DNA of 64,000 bases. Source: Bin18 sp965242795. Its GTDB lineage: Bacteria > Desulfobacterota > Binatia > Bin18. This document shows positions 34,315-43,495 of the stretch, in pieces (the first letter of the stretch is position 1; each line of letters starts with the position of its first letter). A model generated the notes under the pieces. It saw only the letters and a list, made by a program, of their open reading frames with translations, had not been told where the DNA came from and did no database searches. A program made the translations under genes and the position numbers. Location of the stretch: positions 1,674,001 to 1,738,000 of the forward strand of contig OZ251505.1 of assembly GCA_965242795.1 (NCBI GenBank), given 5' to 3'.

Positions 34315-35295
34315 TCAGGGGACCTCGAGGATGATCTTGCCGACGTTCTTGTTGGCTTCCATGTAGCGGTGGGCGTCCGCGGCTTCGTGCAAGCCGAAGC
34401 GGCGGTCGATGATCGGTTTGATCCGTCCCGCTTCGAGGAGCGGCAACCAATCGGCCTGGAACCGGCGCGTGATGTCGATCTTGTCCGTCAGCGGCCGGCT
34501 GCGTAGAACCGATCCGAAGATACGCAGCCGCTTCATCAGAATCAGTCCGAGATTCGTCTGCGCCTTCGTCCCGCCCATGAAGCCGACCAGGACGAGTCTG
34601 CCGCCGACCGCCAGACTCTTCAGATTGTCGTCCCAGTAGGCGGCCCCGATGAAGTCTTCGATGATGTCCACGCCGCGGCCGTCCGTGCGTTCGTGCACCC
34701 AATCGGCGAACCCGCGTTCCTTATAGTTGCAACCCGCAGCGGCGCCGAGTTCGAGGCAGCGGGCGATCTTTTCAGCCGACCCCGCGGTGACCAGGACGTT
34801 CGCTCCCACCTCGCGTGCCATCTGAATACCGGCGGTGCCGACCCCGCTGGCCCCGGCATGGATAAGGACGGTTTCGCCGGCTCGAAGTTGCGCCAAGGTG
34901 AACAGTGTCTCCTGCGCCGTGAAGAACACTTCGGGCACGGCCGCGGCCTCGACAAAGCTCCAGCCGGCAGGCATGGGCATCGCCATGCGGGCGTCGATCA
35001 CCGCCTTTTCCGCATATCCGCCGCCGCCTACCAAGCCGAATACGCGGTCGCCGACGCGCACGTCACGCACGGCGGACCCGACGGCCTCTACCTCGCCTGC
35101 CAATTCCAGTCCGAGAACGTCCGACTCGCCCGGCGGCGGCGGATAGAGCCCCTGGCGTTGCAGCGTATCGGCGCGGTTCAACGCGGTCGCCCGCACGCGG
35201 ACGAGGATCTGGTCCGCGCCGGGAACCGGGGCGGCGACGTGCCCGACCTTGAGGACTTCCGGTCCGCCGGGCGTATCGAAGGTGACGGCTTGCAT
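34315..35295 (-). CDS. NAD(P)H quinone oxidoreductase, zinc-independent MDR family (PIG3-like)
   Basis: A 326-residue medium-chain dehydrogenase/reductase without zinc ligands, from ATG 35295 (an alternative start lies five codons upstream). Marks are MQAVTFDTPGGPEVLKVGHV, RVRATALNRADTLQRQGLYP, and the nucleotide motif HAGASGVGTAGIQMAREVGA. The order and the NRAD motif match the TP53I3/PIG3 quinone oxidoreductases, which reduce quinones with NADPH. Next to a crotonase on the same strand (55 bases), it may act in acyl-CoA or aromatic metabolism, which is a guess. Confidence 0.9.
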   Translation of the reverse strand: MQAVTFDTPGGPEVLKVGHVAAPVPGADQILVRVRATALNRADTLQRQGLYPPPPGESDVLGLELAGEVEAVGSAVRDVRVGDRVFGLVGGGGYAEKAVIDARMAMPMPAGWSFVEAAAVPEVFFTAQETLFTLAQLRAGETVLIHAGASGVGTAGIQMAREVGANVLVTAGSAEKIARCLELGAAAGCNYKERGFADWVHERTDGRGVDIIEDFIGAAYWDDNLKSLAVGGRLVLVGFMGGTKAQTNLGLILMKRLRIFGSVLRSRPLTDKIDITRRFQADWLPLLEAGRIKPIIDRRFGLHEAADAHRYMEANKNVGKIILEVP

Positions 35296-35350
35296 GGCGC
35301 CGTTTCTCACGCCGGCCCTTCGGGACTCCGAATCCTTGCGCTGCGACGGC

Positions 35351-36142
35351 TTACGCGCCGCTGAAGTTGGCCTTGCGCTTTTCCACGAAGGCGGTGACGC
35401 CCTCGGCGAAGTCAGGCGTCCCCATCGACAGGGTGATGGACCGTGCCTCGCTGTGAAGCTGTTCGTGCAGGGAGTTGCCCAGACTCTGATTGAGCAGCAG
35501 CTTGGTACGTCCGAACGCCGCGGTCGGGCCTTGCGCGAGTTCCCCGGCCAGCGTGCGCGCCTCGGCCATGACCTGATCCGGCTCCACCACCGCGGTCAGC
35601 AATCCCAGGTCCAACGCTTCCTGCGCGCTGACCGGCTTGTTGCGCAGGAACAGGTCGGTTGCCTTCGCCAGACCCACGTAGCGCGGCAGAAAGAAAGTCG
35701 AACTGGAGTCCGGGCTGGCGCCGATACCGAGAAACGCGGTCAGCAGCGTCACCTGCGGCGAGGCGATGCGGAAGTCGCACGCCAGGGCCAAGCCGAACCC
35801 GCCGCCCGCGGCCACGCCGTTCAGTGCCGCGACCACCGGCTTGGGAATTTCCCGGATCATGGCGATCGCCGAGTGCAGGACGGGCATCATCTTTTCCAGG
35901 GCCGGGACGATTTTTCGTTCCGCCAGCTTCTCGACGAAGAATTTGATGTCCCCGCCACCACTGAACGCCCGACCGCTGCCGGTCAACACGATGGCCCGCA
36001 CCTCGGCATCGTCCCAGCATTCCATGAGTGCCCGGCGCAATCCGGCGGACAGTTCGCTGTTCATGGCGTTGAACTGGTCCGGGCGATTGAGCGTGATCGT
36101 CGCCACGTTACCTTCCCGACCCAACACTACGGCGTCTTCCAT
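35351..36142 (-). CDS. Enoyl-CoA hydratase/isomerase family protein (PaaG-like)
   Basis: A 263-residue crotonase started at MEDAVVLGREGNVATITLNR. The oxyanion-hole blocks are SGRAFSGGGDIKFF and AALNGVAAGGGFGLALACDF. Its catalytic loop reads FLGIGASPDSSSTFFLPRYV. The SPDSSST pattern with Asp instead of the hydratase glutamate is typical of PaaG-type isomerases and delta3,delta2-enoyl-CoA isomerases, so isomerisation is more likely than hydration. It lies just upstream of the quinone oxidoreductase gene on the same strand. Confidence 0.88.
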   Translation of the reverse strand: MEDAVVLGREGNVATITLNRPDQFNAMNSELSAGLRRALMECWDDAEVRAIVLTGSGRAFSGGGDIKFFVEKLAERKIVPALEKMMPVLHSAIAMIREIPKPVVAALNGVAAGGGFGLALACDFRIASPQVTLLTAFLGIGASPDSSSTFFLPRYVGLAKATDLFLRNKPVSAQEALDLGLLTAVVEPDQVMAEARTLAGELAQGPTAAFGRTKLLLNQSLGNSLHEQLHSEARSITLSMGTPDFAEGVTAFVEKRKANFSGA

Positions 36143-36294
36143 GATGCGTTCGTCCTTTCTCTTGAGCCTTTCGTTGTGTGCAGACAGGGCGGTCTCTTGT
36201 CGCCACATCCGCTTTTGCCTACCCTGCGTAACCGTGCGCAGGGACGACTCCATAGCAGACCCCGGCGCGACAACGGAAGGGAGGACTCCCAATC

Positions 36295-36744
36295 GTGGCA
36301 ATCGAACAACTCACTTCGACCGAGGCGTACGACGCCCTGAATGAAGACCCTACCGGCGTCTTCCTCGACGTCCGTACCGAAGCCGAATTTCAGGCCGGCC
36401 ATCCCGAGGGCGCGATCAATGTCCCGGTGGTATTTTTTCCCCCGGTCGGGGGACGACCTACCCCGAACCCGCACTTTCTGGCCGTGGTTGAAGCGAACAT
36501 CGCCAAAGACGCGAACGTCATTGTCGGTTGCCAAGCGGGCGTCCGTTCCCAACACGCCGCGGAGTTGATGCAGCGGGCTGGCTACACCAACGTTGCGAAC
36601 CTGCTCGGCGGCTTCGGCGGTGGCCGAGACCGGATGGGACGGATGGTACCGGGCTGGCAGGCGGCGGGATTGCCGGTCAGTATGGATGACGGCGATGAGG
36701 TGAGCTACACGTCGCTGTCGGAGAAGGTGAGGCCGAGGAAATAG
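36295..36744 (+). CDS. Rhodanese-like single-domain protein
   Basis: A 149-residue rhodanese domain started at GTG 36295 behind GGGAGG. The signature VFLDVRTEAEFQAGHPEGAI and the active-site loop VGCQAGVRSQHAAELM (Cys79) are intact. It could carry a persulfide for sulfur transfer or redox stress. It is divergent from the crotonase at 35351, with about 150 bases between them for promoters. Confidence 0.9.
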   Translation: MAIEQLTSTEAYDALNEDPTGVFLDVRTEAEFQAGHPEGAINVPVVFFPPVGGRPTPNPHFLAVVEANIAKDANVIVGCQAGVRSQHAAELMQRAGYTNVANLLGGFGGGRDRMGRMVPGWQAAGLPVSMDDGDEVSYTSLSEKVRPRK

Positions 36745-36801
36745 CTTCGACCGAAAAGAAATTGACCGAGAAACAAGATACAGAGACGGGAGTTACGGCA
36801 G

Positions 36802-37029
36802 ATGAGCACACTTGTCTTCGACACCCACGCCTTTGTGAAAGAATTGACGCGAGCCGGTATGCCGGAAGAGCAGGCAGAGGTGCTGGCTCGATCCCAAGCA
36901 ATGCTGATCGACGAGAAATTGGCGACCAAGCAAGACTTGAAGGAGTTGGAATTACGGCTGACGGTTCGCCTCGGCTCCATGATGGTGGTTGCGGTCGAGG
37001 TAGTCGCGGCGTTGGTGAAGCTACTCTAA
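36802..37029 (+). CDS. Small coiled-coil membrane-anchored protein (DUF1640/CCDC90-like)
   Basis: A 75-residue protein: MSTLVFDTHAFVKELTRAGM, PEEQAEVLARSQAMLIDEKL, ATKQDLKELELRL as a coiled coil, and a C-terminal membrane helix (MMVVAVEVVAALVKLL). The order FDT...F.KEL...G....QAE....A and K.DL.ELE matches bacterial DUF1640-type proteins related to mitochondrial uniporter-regulator coiled coils. Function in bacteria is unknown. It follows the rhodanese by 57 bases. Confidence 0.75.
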   Translation: MSTLVFDTHAFVKELTRAGMPEEQAEVLARSQAMLIDEKLATKQDLKELELRLTVRLGSMMVVAVEVVAALVKLL

Positions 37030-37069
37030 GCAGCAAGCCTATCTGCCCCTGCACTCTATTCCCTACGAC

Positions 37070-38077
37070 CTACGACGCTAAGCACTCCTGAATCGCGGCG
37101 TCCAGGAAAGCGTTGTCGTCGGGGTTCATGCCTATGCCGGCCAAGTGGCCCCAAATCGAGGGGATGGGACGATAGACGACGTTCGACAGGCAGTCGGCCT
37201 CGGCCCGGCTGTCTTCGGGCGGAAAATACAGGTCGGTCTGGCCGGGCATGAGCATGACTTTCGCGGACACGGTGCCGAGCGCCTTTTGCCAGTCGCCATC
37301 GAAACCGGGCGAGTCGCCGACGTTGTGCGTCTGCCACGTATGAGCTTGCGACAAGAGGTTGTTGGCGTCGCATTGCAAGAAGAAATGTTCCCAGAACGCG
37401 ACCAGAAAATCCTCCACACTTGGGTGGCCGAGCCGGGTGTAGAGATGTACTCGATACCACGCCTGCGACAAGCCCCAGCCCGCGTACACGCGCGCCATGG
37501 CGCGGATGCCGGTCTCCGGCGCGTGCACGTAGGCGCCGTGGTTCCACGCGGCGTCCGCCTTGAGCGCGGAGGTGAACCCTTCGATGAAGACGTGGGTATG
37601 CGGGGTGGTGCGCGCCGCACCGCACCACGGCGCAATCCGCTCGACCATGTCGGGGTAGCTGACCGCCCATTGGAAACATTGCTGCGCGCCCATCGAGTAG
37701 CCGGAGACCAAGCGGAGTGACGTGATGCCCAAGCTCTGGACGAGCTCATGTTGGGCGCGGACGTTGTCGCGGATGCTGACGGCTGGAAAATGCGGGCCAT
37801 TCATGGGCAGCGGCGTGTCGCTGGGCGATGACGACAACCCGTTGGCGAACAGGTTGACGGCGATTACACAGTATTTGGACGGATCGAAACACTTGCCTTC
37901 CTGAATCAGGAACTCGTAGCCGGTGTGTGTGCCGGAATACCACGAGCACAACAGAATGGCGTTGTTGTGGGCTTGGTTGAGTTGGCCGTAGATTTGATAG
38001 GCGAGCCGCGCGTTGCGCAACACCATGCCGCCTTCCAGGCGAAAATCCCCGAGTGAAAAGATCTGGTGGTCTCCCAT
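37070..38077 (-). CDS. Alpha/beta hydrolase, homoserine O-acetyltransferase-like
   Basis: A 335-residue alpha/beta hydrolase of the MetX-like group. The nucleophile is Ser128 in SGYSMGAQQCFQWA, the acid is in MPGQTDLYFPPED and the histidine in IWGHLAGIGMN. The N-terminal LRNARLAYQIYGQLNQAHNN and ILLCSWYSGTH are as in MetX-like 'esterases'. The HxGG-type acyl-binding features of true MetX are weak, so an unspecified hydrolase or acyltransferase is the safer call. Confidence 0.82.
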   Translation of the reverse strand: MGDHQIFSLGDFRLEGGMVLRNARLAYQIYGQLNQAHNNAILLCSWYSGTHTGYEFLIQEGKCFDPSKYCVIAVNLFANGLSSSPSDTPLPMNGPHFPAVSIRDNVRAQHELVQSLGITSLRLVSGYSMGAQQCFQWAVSYPDMVERIAPWCGAARTTPHTHVFIEGFTSALKADAAWNHGAYVHAPETGIRAMARVYAGWGLSQAWYRVHLYTRLGHPSVEDFLVAFWEHFFLQCDANNLLSQAHTWQTHNVGDSPGFDGDWQKALGTVSAKVMLMPGQTDLYFPPEDSRAEADCLSNVVYRPIPSIWGHLAGIGMNPDDNAFLDAAIQECLAS

Positions 38078-38128
38078 AGGTCGGCTCCTTTTTATTGCGA
38101 TTGCCGAATCACATGCACTTCGACAGAC

Positions 38129-38869
38129 TCAGCGTGCTCCGCGTTCCAGCGCCGCCAAATACGCTTCGACGGTCGCGTCCAGCCCCCGGTAGAGAGCGTC
38201 ACAAATCAGGGCGTGGCCGATGGACACCTCGATCAAGCCGGGCACCTGCGCCACGAAATAGGGCAGATTGTCCAAATCGAGGTCGTGGCCGGCGTTGACC
38301 CCGAGGCCGAGCCGCCGAGCTTCGCGGGCGGCATTGCGGTAGTCGGCGATTACCGGCTCCTGCTCTGCCCCGCCGAAGGTTCGAGCGTAGCGTTCGGTGT
38401 ATAGTTCGATGCGGTCGGTCCCGCTCTCTCTGGCGCCGTTGACCTGATTCATGTCTGGGTCAAGGAACAGGCTGGTCCGAATCCTCTGACCACGTAAACG
38501 CGTAAGCGCGTCACTCAGCCCTCCCACGTCACCCGCCAAGTCCCAACCGGCGTTGGACGTCAGCACGTCGGGTGGGTCGGGAACGAGCGTGCATTGTGTC
38601 GGCTTCACCTTGCAGACCAGATCCAGGAAAGCGGGCGAAGGATACCCCTCGATGTTGAACTCGATTCCGTCATAGTCGGCGAGCATCTCAGCCAAATCAT
38701 GCACGTCGGCGTAGCGAATATGGCGGCCATCGGGGCGCGGGTGCACCGTGATGCCGTGACAGCCCGCGGCGATACAGGTGCGCGCAGCGTGAACGACGTT
38801 GGGCCGGTCGCCGCCCCGTGCATTGCGCAGCGTGGCGATTTTATTGACGTTGACACTGAGGGCGATCAT
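38129..38869 (-). CDS. pdxJ: Pyridoxine 5'-phosphate synthase
   Basis: PdxJ joins 1-deoxyxylulose 5-phosphate and 3-amino-2-oxopropyl phosphate to make pyridoxine 5'-phosphate. The product is 246 residues when started at MIALSVNVNKIATLRNARGG (ATG 38869); a GTG four codons earlier is less likely. Conserved blocks are GITVHPRPDGRHIRYADVHD, EFNIEGYPSP, CTLVPDPPD and GHDLDLDN with the phosphate-binding VSIGHALICDAL. The DXP substrate comes from the MEP pathway, to which dxr at 49994 also belongs. Confidence 0.95.
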   Translation of the reverse strand: MIALSVNVNKIATLRNARGGDRPNVVHAARTCIAAGCHGITVHPRPDGRHIRYADVHDLAEMLADYDGIEFNIEGYPSPAFLDLVCKVKPTQCTLVPDPPDVLTSNAGWDLAGDVGGLSDALTRLRGQRIRTSLFLDPDMNQVNGARESGTDRIELYTERYARTFGGAEQEPVIADYRNAAREARRLGLGVNAGHDLDLDNLPYFVAQVPGLIEVSIGHALICDALYRGLDATVEAYLAALERGAR

Positions 38870-38974
38870 CGGCTGCACCACGCAAGGCAGACGGAATGAA
38901 GCTCTGTACGCCGGAAACCGTTTTTTCTAGTATTACGGCCAGCCCGCACGAATGGAAAGGGACGCCGAACGACG

Positions 38975-40165
38975 ATGGGCAGCTATCTGCACGAGCTTGC
39001 GGCCAAGCTGGTCGGCTACGATACGGTCAGCCACAAGAGCAACGTCGCGGCCATGTCCTATCTGGCGGATCGCTTGGACGGACATGACTTTCGGGTCCAC
39101 CTGCAACAGATGGACACGGCCGGGACGGTCAAAGCGAATCTCGTCGCGGCCGCCGGTCCTGCCGAGCCGAATGGTCTGATTCTGTCCGGACACGTGGATA
39201 CGGTTCCGTACGTCGACCAGCCGGGTTGGACGCGCGACCCGCTCCGGCTGAAAATCGACGACGCGCGCGTCTATGGCCGCGGCACGTCGGACATGAAAGT
39301 GTTTCTGGCGCAATGCGTGGACGCCGCGGCTATGCTGGACGTTACGCGGCTCGCCCGCCCGGTCGTGCTGGTGTTCACCGCGGACGAGGAGGTCGGCTGC
39401 TTGGGGGCGGAACGGCTGATGCCCGTGCTGTCCGAATTTCTGGAGGATGTCCCTCGGCCGGGCTTGGCATGGATCGGTGAACCCACTTCCTACCAGGTAT
39501 TCCACACCCACAAGGGCGTCGTCGTGTTTTCCGTGATCGTTCGCGGCTTGGGCGGTCACAGCAGCACGCCGGAAACCGGGGTCAACGCGATTGCGGTCGC
39601 CAGCAAGGTCATCGCGGCGATCGGTGCATATCAAGCCGAGTTGCGCGCCGCGCCCGCGGACGAATTCGCCGACTTGTTCCCCGAGGCGCCGTACCCGACC
39701 TTGAACTTCGGGTTGGTGCGCGGCGGCACCGTCGGCAACATGATCGCCGAGCGGTGCTCGGTCCAGGTGAGTTACCGTCCGCTGCCGCGCACCGAGCCGC
39801 TCGCCTGCTACCGAGAGATCGGGCGCCGGCTCGACGCGCTCGACTCGGCCGATTTCAGCGGCTCCACGCACCGCGCCCGCGTCGAACTGACCGACCCGCT
39901 GGTCGTGCCGCCGCTGTTTTCCCCGCGTGAGACTCCGCTCGAAGAGGCGCTGTTCGACGTCATGGATGAGCGTACGAGCGGCGGGGCGCCGTTCGCCACG
40001 GACGGCTGTCGGTTCGCCGCGGGCGGCATCGCGTCGTTGATCTGCGGGCCGGGCGACTTGGACCAGGCCCATCAGCCGAACGAGAGCATCCGCCGCGCGG
40101 CGTTCGAGGACGGCACGGACCGGATTCTGGCGGTGATCCAACGGATGTGCATGGCGCCCGCCTGA
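38975..40165 (+). CDS. M20-family deacetylase, ArgE-like (acetylornithine deacetylase type)
   Basis: A 396-residue metallopeptidase-family amidohydrolase. The metal motifs are SGHVDTVPY, GRGTSDMKVF, TADEEVGCLG and the C-terminal DLDQAHQPNE. The dimerisation domain carries GLGGHSSTPETGVNA. The order is that of ArgE/acetylornithine deacetylase, which removes acetate from N-acetylornithine; other N-acyl amino acids are possible. pdxJ is divergent, and no other arg gene is nearby. Confidence 0.88.
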   Translation: MGSYLHELAAKLVGYDTVSHKSNVAAMSYLADRLDGHDFRVHLQQMDTAGTVKANLVAAAGPAEPNGLILSGHVDTVPYVDQPGWTRDPLRLKIDDARVYGRGTSDMKVFLAQCVDAAAMLDVTRLARPVVLVFTADEEVGCLGAERLMPVLSEFLEDVPRPGLAWIGEPTSYQVFHTHKGVVVFSVIVRGLGGHSSTPETGVNAIAVASKVIAAIGAYQAELRAAPADEFADLFPEAPYPTLNFGLVRGGTVGNMIAERCSVQVSYRPLPRTEPLACYREIGRRLDALDSADFSGSTHRARVELTDPLVVPPLFSPRETPLEEALFDVMDERTSGGAPFATDGCRFAAGGIASLICGPGDLDQAHQPNESIRRAAFEDGTDRILAVIQRMCMAPA

Positions 40166-40218
40166 ACCGCGACCTCGGGACGCTCAAACAGAAACGGACG
40201 AACAATGGGGGACCGTCT

Positions 40219-41106
40219 ATGAAATTCGCGTTAGTTGGTGTGGGCAGCGGCTCGACGATCCGCCCCGAGCCCTTGGCCGAAGTGGCACAGATCGCGGAAC
40301 GGCTCGGTTTCGAATCGGTCTGGGTTCCCGAACATCTGGCGGTCCCTGTAGAAATGCAGGATCGTTATCCTGGGGCGGATGACGGAAAATTCCCCGGCGG
40401 CCCGGGCGTCAACCTGCACGACCCGTTCGTGGCGCTGGCTTTCGTCGCCGCGCAGACCAAAACGATCAAGCTCGGCACGGGGGTCTTCGTGCTTCCGCTG
40501 CGCAACACGCTGGCAGTCGCCAAAGCCGTGGCCAGCCTGGACGTGCTGTCGCAGGGGCGGCTGATCTTCGGGATCGGCGTGGGCTGGTGCGAGGAGGAAT
40601 TCGACGCGGTCGGTATGCCGTTTCGGGGCCGCGCCACACGGACGCGCGAGGCGGTCGACGTCATGCGCGCACTGTGGACCGAGGAGACCCCACAATTCTC
40701 CGGCACCTACCACAATTTCAAGCCGGTCGGCTTCAACCCGAAACCGGTCCAACGCCCGCATCCGCCGCTGGTCTTCGGCGGCGAGAGCCAGGCCGCGCTC
40801 AAGCGTGCCGCCGAGTTGGCCGACGGCTGGTGCGGCATCCGCTACACGCCCGACACCGTGAAGCCGTACGTGCGGCAACTCGCAGCAATGACCGAGCGCG
40901 CGGGCCGGGACTTCTCACGGTTCGAGATTACGGTCGGCCTGGAGCCGGAGCTGCGGCCCACCCTCGAAACCGTCCAGCGGTTCGCCGAAGCCGGGGTACA
41001 CCGTTTGTTCGTATTCGCACCGGGCTGGACGCCACGGCGCAAGTTCCAGACCGATCTCTACCCACAGATGGAAGCGTTCGCCAACGACGTGATGGCGAAG
41101 TTCTGA
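40219..41106 (+). CDS. LLM-family (luciferase-like) oxidoreductase, probably F420-dependent
   Basis: A 295-residue TIM-barrel protein of the luciferase-like monooxygenase family, started at MKFALVGVGSGSTIRPEPLA (ATG 40219). Blocks VWVPEHLAVP, LGTGVFVLPLRNTLAVAKAV, GRLIFGIGVGWCEEEFDAVG and HPPLVFGGESQAALKRAAEL match the subgroup usually annotated as F420-dependent. The cofactor (F420 or FMN) cannot be settled by eye. It is the first of three plus-strand genes with a second LLM protein and a PrpF-like isomerase, close enough to be an operon. Confidence 0.86.
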   Translation: MKFALVGVGSGSTIRPEPLAEVAQIAERLGFESVWVPEHLAVPVEMQDRYPGADDGKFPGGPGVNLHDPFVALAFVAAQTKTIKLGTGVFVLPLRNTLAVAKAVASLDVLSQGRLIFGIGVGWCEEEFDAVGMPFRGRATRTREAVDVMRALWTEETPQFSGTYHNFKPVGFNPKPVQRPHPPLVFGGESQAALKRAAELADGWCGIRYTPDTVKPYVRQLAAMTERAGRDFSRFEITVGLEPELRPTLETVQRFAEAGVHRLFVFAPGWTPRRKFQTDLYPQMEAFANDVMAKF

Positions 41107-41157
41107 GCCGCGGCCGGTGCGCGCGAGGCACCGAAGCGGCTTTGGAAGGAGGCTCGA

Positions 41158-42156
41158 ATGCCGGACGACGATTTCTCCCGTCGGGATTTTCTGAAACAGG
41201 CCGGAACGCTGGCGACCGCGGCCGCAGTGGCAAGTAACCTGTCGCAGCCGCGGACGGCGCTCGCCGCGGATCCGGTCGATGCCGCGCAAGCGGCCAACCG
41301 TCTCAGCTTTGGGGTGCAGACCCCGCCGCAGCACGTCTCCTACTCCCAGGTACGCGACCTGTGGCTGGAGGCGGACGAACTCGGCTACGATAGTGCCTTC
41401 GGGTTCGACCACTTCTTGCCGATTTTCTCCGACCCGACCGGCCCGTGTCTGGAGGGCTGGACCTTGCTGGCCGCCCTCGCCGCGCAAACCAAACGGCTCA
41501 AGGTGGGCCTGCTGGTGACCGGCAACACGTATCGGAACCCCGCGGTCGTCGCCAAAATGGCGGCGACGGTGGATCACGTCAGCGGCGGGCGGCTGATTCT
41601 CGGGCTGGGGGCCGGCTGGTTCAAGCTGGAGCACGACGCGTTCGGGATTCCGTACTACACGCCCGGCGGACGCGCCCGCAGACTGGTCGAGGCCGTCGAA
41701 CTCATCAAGGCGCTGTTCACCCAGGACCGGACGACCTATCAGGGCAAGTACTACCAGATCGCCGACGCGCCGTTCGAACCCAAGCCGCTGCAGAAACCGT
41801 ATCCGCCGATCCTGATCGGCGGCGTGGGGCCCAAGGTGGTCCAGCCGCTCGTCGCGCGGCACGCCGACATCTGGCATTTCTTCGTGCGGGAGGGCGGGAT
41901 GCCGGCCGCGGAGAAGCTGGTCGCCCACTTCGACGGTGTCTGCGAACGGGTCGGTCGCGATCCGGCCGAAATCCAGAAATCGACGTCGCTCTCCCTCGAT
42001 CAACTCAAGCTGCCGGCCGAGGAATTGCGCGCCCTAGTCCAGACCTACGCCGATCTCGGCGTCCGCTATTTCATCGTGTCGATGTTCCCCGACTACGATG
42101 CCGCGGCCCTGCGCCGGTTCGCCGCGGACGTCATGCCGGCGTTCCGCGAGACATAA
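41158..42156 (+). CDS. Tat-exported LLM-family oxidoreductase
   Basis: A 332-residue luciferase-like protein with a twin-arginine signal: DDDFSRRDFLKQAGTLATAA followed by AAVASNLSQPRTALAAD, with cleavage near residue 40. The core has ADELGYDSAFGFDHFLPIF, TGNTYRNPAVVAKMAATVDH, GGRLILGLGAGWFKLEHDAF and PPILIGGVGPKVVQPLVARH. A Tat signal implies folding with its cofactor in the cytoplasm and export to the periplasm. That is unusual for a luciferase-like enzyme, though known for F420-related proteins in some lineages. It is 51 bases after the other LLM gene. Confidence 0.86.
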   Translation: MPDDDFSRRDFLKQAGTLATAAAVASNLSQPRTALAADPVDAAQAANRLSFGVQTPPQHVSYSQVRDLWLEADELGYDSAFGFDHFLPIFSDPTGPCLEGWTLLAALAAQTKRLKVGLLVTGNTYRNPAVVAKMAATVDHVSGGRLILGLGAGWFKLEHDAFGIPYYTPGGRARRLVEAVELIKALFTQDRTTYQGKYYQIADAPFEPKPLQKPYPPILIGGVGPKVVQPLVARHADIWHFFVREGGMPAAEKLVAHFDGVCERVGRDPAEIQKSTSLSLDQLKLPAEELRALVQTYADLGVRYFIVSMFPDYDAAALRRFAADVMPAFRET

Positions 42157-42172
42157 GCGCGGGTCCGGGGCC

Positions 42173-43354
42173 ATGCAGGTCAGCATCCCGGCCGTGTTCA
42201 TGCGCGGCGGGACCAGCCGCGCAGTCTGCTTTCGTGAAGACGTGCTGGCCGCGTATCCCACCGACGTCCAGGAGCGGATCATTCTCGCCGCGCTGGGAAG
42301 CCCGGATGCGCACGGTCGCCAGATCGACGGCCTGGGTGGCGGCATCTCGTCCCTGAGCAAAGTCGTGATCGTCGGACCGGCGCGCGGAACCGACCATGAC
42401 GTGACGTTCAGGTTCGGCCAAGTGGATGTGCGTTCTCCCTTGATTGATTGGAGTGGCACGTGCGGCAACATGTCGGCCGCGGTCGGCCCGTTCGCGATTG
42501 ACGAAGGGATGGTCCCCGCGGTCGAACCGATCACCCGGGTCCGCGTGCTGGCAACGAACACGGGCAAGCGATACCTCGCCCACGTCCCGGTGTGCGGAGG
42601 ACGGGCCGCGGTCGAAGGTGACTACCGGCTCGACGGCGTACCGGCACCGGGGGCGTGCATCGACCTGGAATATCTGGACCCCGGCGGAACGCTCGGCCAC
42701 GGCGTGCTGCCGACCGGCAAGTCGCGTGAGCCACACATGCTGGCCGATGGGCGCGAGTGCACGGTGTCGATTGTCGACGCCGCTCTTCCCGCGATCTTTG
42801 TACGGGCCGAGGAAGCAGGAGCCGACGCCTGCCATCTTGCCCCCGAGTTGGACGCCGACGTTCCCCTCCAGAAAACGCTCGAAGAAATCCGCTGCCGGGC
42901 AGCGGTGCGACTCGGCCTCGCCCCAGACCCGGACCATGCGCACAAACGCGTGCAGCACACTCCGAAAGTCGTGTTAGTCGCGCCGCCGGCCGGCTATACC
43001 ACCAGCAGCGGGCGGCTCGTCGAAGCCGATGACATCGACATCGTCGTCCGTGCAGTGTCCATGCGTACCACGCACCGGACGGTGCCCGGCACGGTAGCGA
43101 TGTGCCTGGCCGTGGCGGCGCAGATCGAAGACACGGTCGTGCACGAGGTTGCCCGTCCACGCGATACACAGTCCACGAGGCTCGGACATCCCGCGGGGAT
43201 CATGGCGGTCGGCGCGACGGTGTCGCACCGGAACGGGGAATGGATCGTAGAGCGGGTGACTACGCAACGAACGGCGCGGCGGATCATGGAAGGCGCGGTT
43301 CTCGTCCCGCGCGCATATTTGGATGGAACCGCTTGGTTCCAGACCGATTGCTAG
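42173..43354 (+). CDS. PrpF-family isomerase (2-methylaconitate cis-trans isomerase / tautomerase-like)
   Basis: A 393-residue two-domain DAP-epimerase-fold protein. The N-terminus MQVSIPAVFMRGGTSRAVCF has the typical FMRGGTS motif. Conserved parts include WSGTCGNMSAAVGPFAIDEG (catalytic cysteine region) and STRLGHPAGIMAVGATV. PrpF relatives isomerise 2-methylaconitate or 4-oxalomesaconate-type acids. It begins 16 bases after the Tat-LLM gene. With the amidohydrolases on the other side of the repeat at 43372, this suggests a pathway for ring-cleavage products; that is inference. Confidence 0.9.
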   Translation: MQVSIPAVFMRGGTSRAVCFREDVLAAYPTDVQERIILAALGSPDAHGRQIDGLGGGISSLSKVVIVGPARGTDHDVTFRFGQVDVRSPLIDWSGTCGNMSAAVGPFAIDEGMVPAVEPITRVRVLATNTGKRYLAHVPVCGGRAAVEGDYRLDGVPAPGACIDLEYLDPGGTLGHGVLPTGKSREPHMLADGRECTVSIVDAALPAIFVRAEEAGADACHLAPELDADVPLQKTLEEIRCRAAVRLGLAPDPDHAHKRVQHTPKVVLVAPPAGYTTSSGRLVEADDIDIVVRAVSMRTTHRTVPGTVAMCLAVAAQIEDTVVHEVARPRDTQSTRLGHPAGIMAVGATVSHRNGEWIVERVTTQRTARRIMEGAVLVPRAYLDGTAWFQTDC

Positions 43355-43371
43355 TCTGTCTCAGTCCGAAA

Positions 43372-43482
43372 TTTCCCTCACCCCCGGATCAAGTCCGGGG
43401 CAAGCTCTGCCCCTCTCCCACCCTTCGACCTTTCGACATGCTCGAGGCGCCGCAGGTTCGGGGACCAGGGGGAGAGGGGACG
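43372..43482. repeat. REP-like composite hairpin repeat (copy 3)
   Basis: Same plan as the element at 5871: first a palindrome around CCCCGGATCAAGTCCGGGG, then long arms CCCCTCTCCC and GGGGGAGAGGGG around the TTCGAC-type core (here partly duplicated: CTTTCGACATGCTCGAG). It separates the convergent prpF-like and SnoaL-like genes, where it could also act as a bidirectional terminator. Confidence 0.8.
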
Positions 43483-43495
43483 GAGAGGATGGCTG

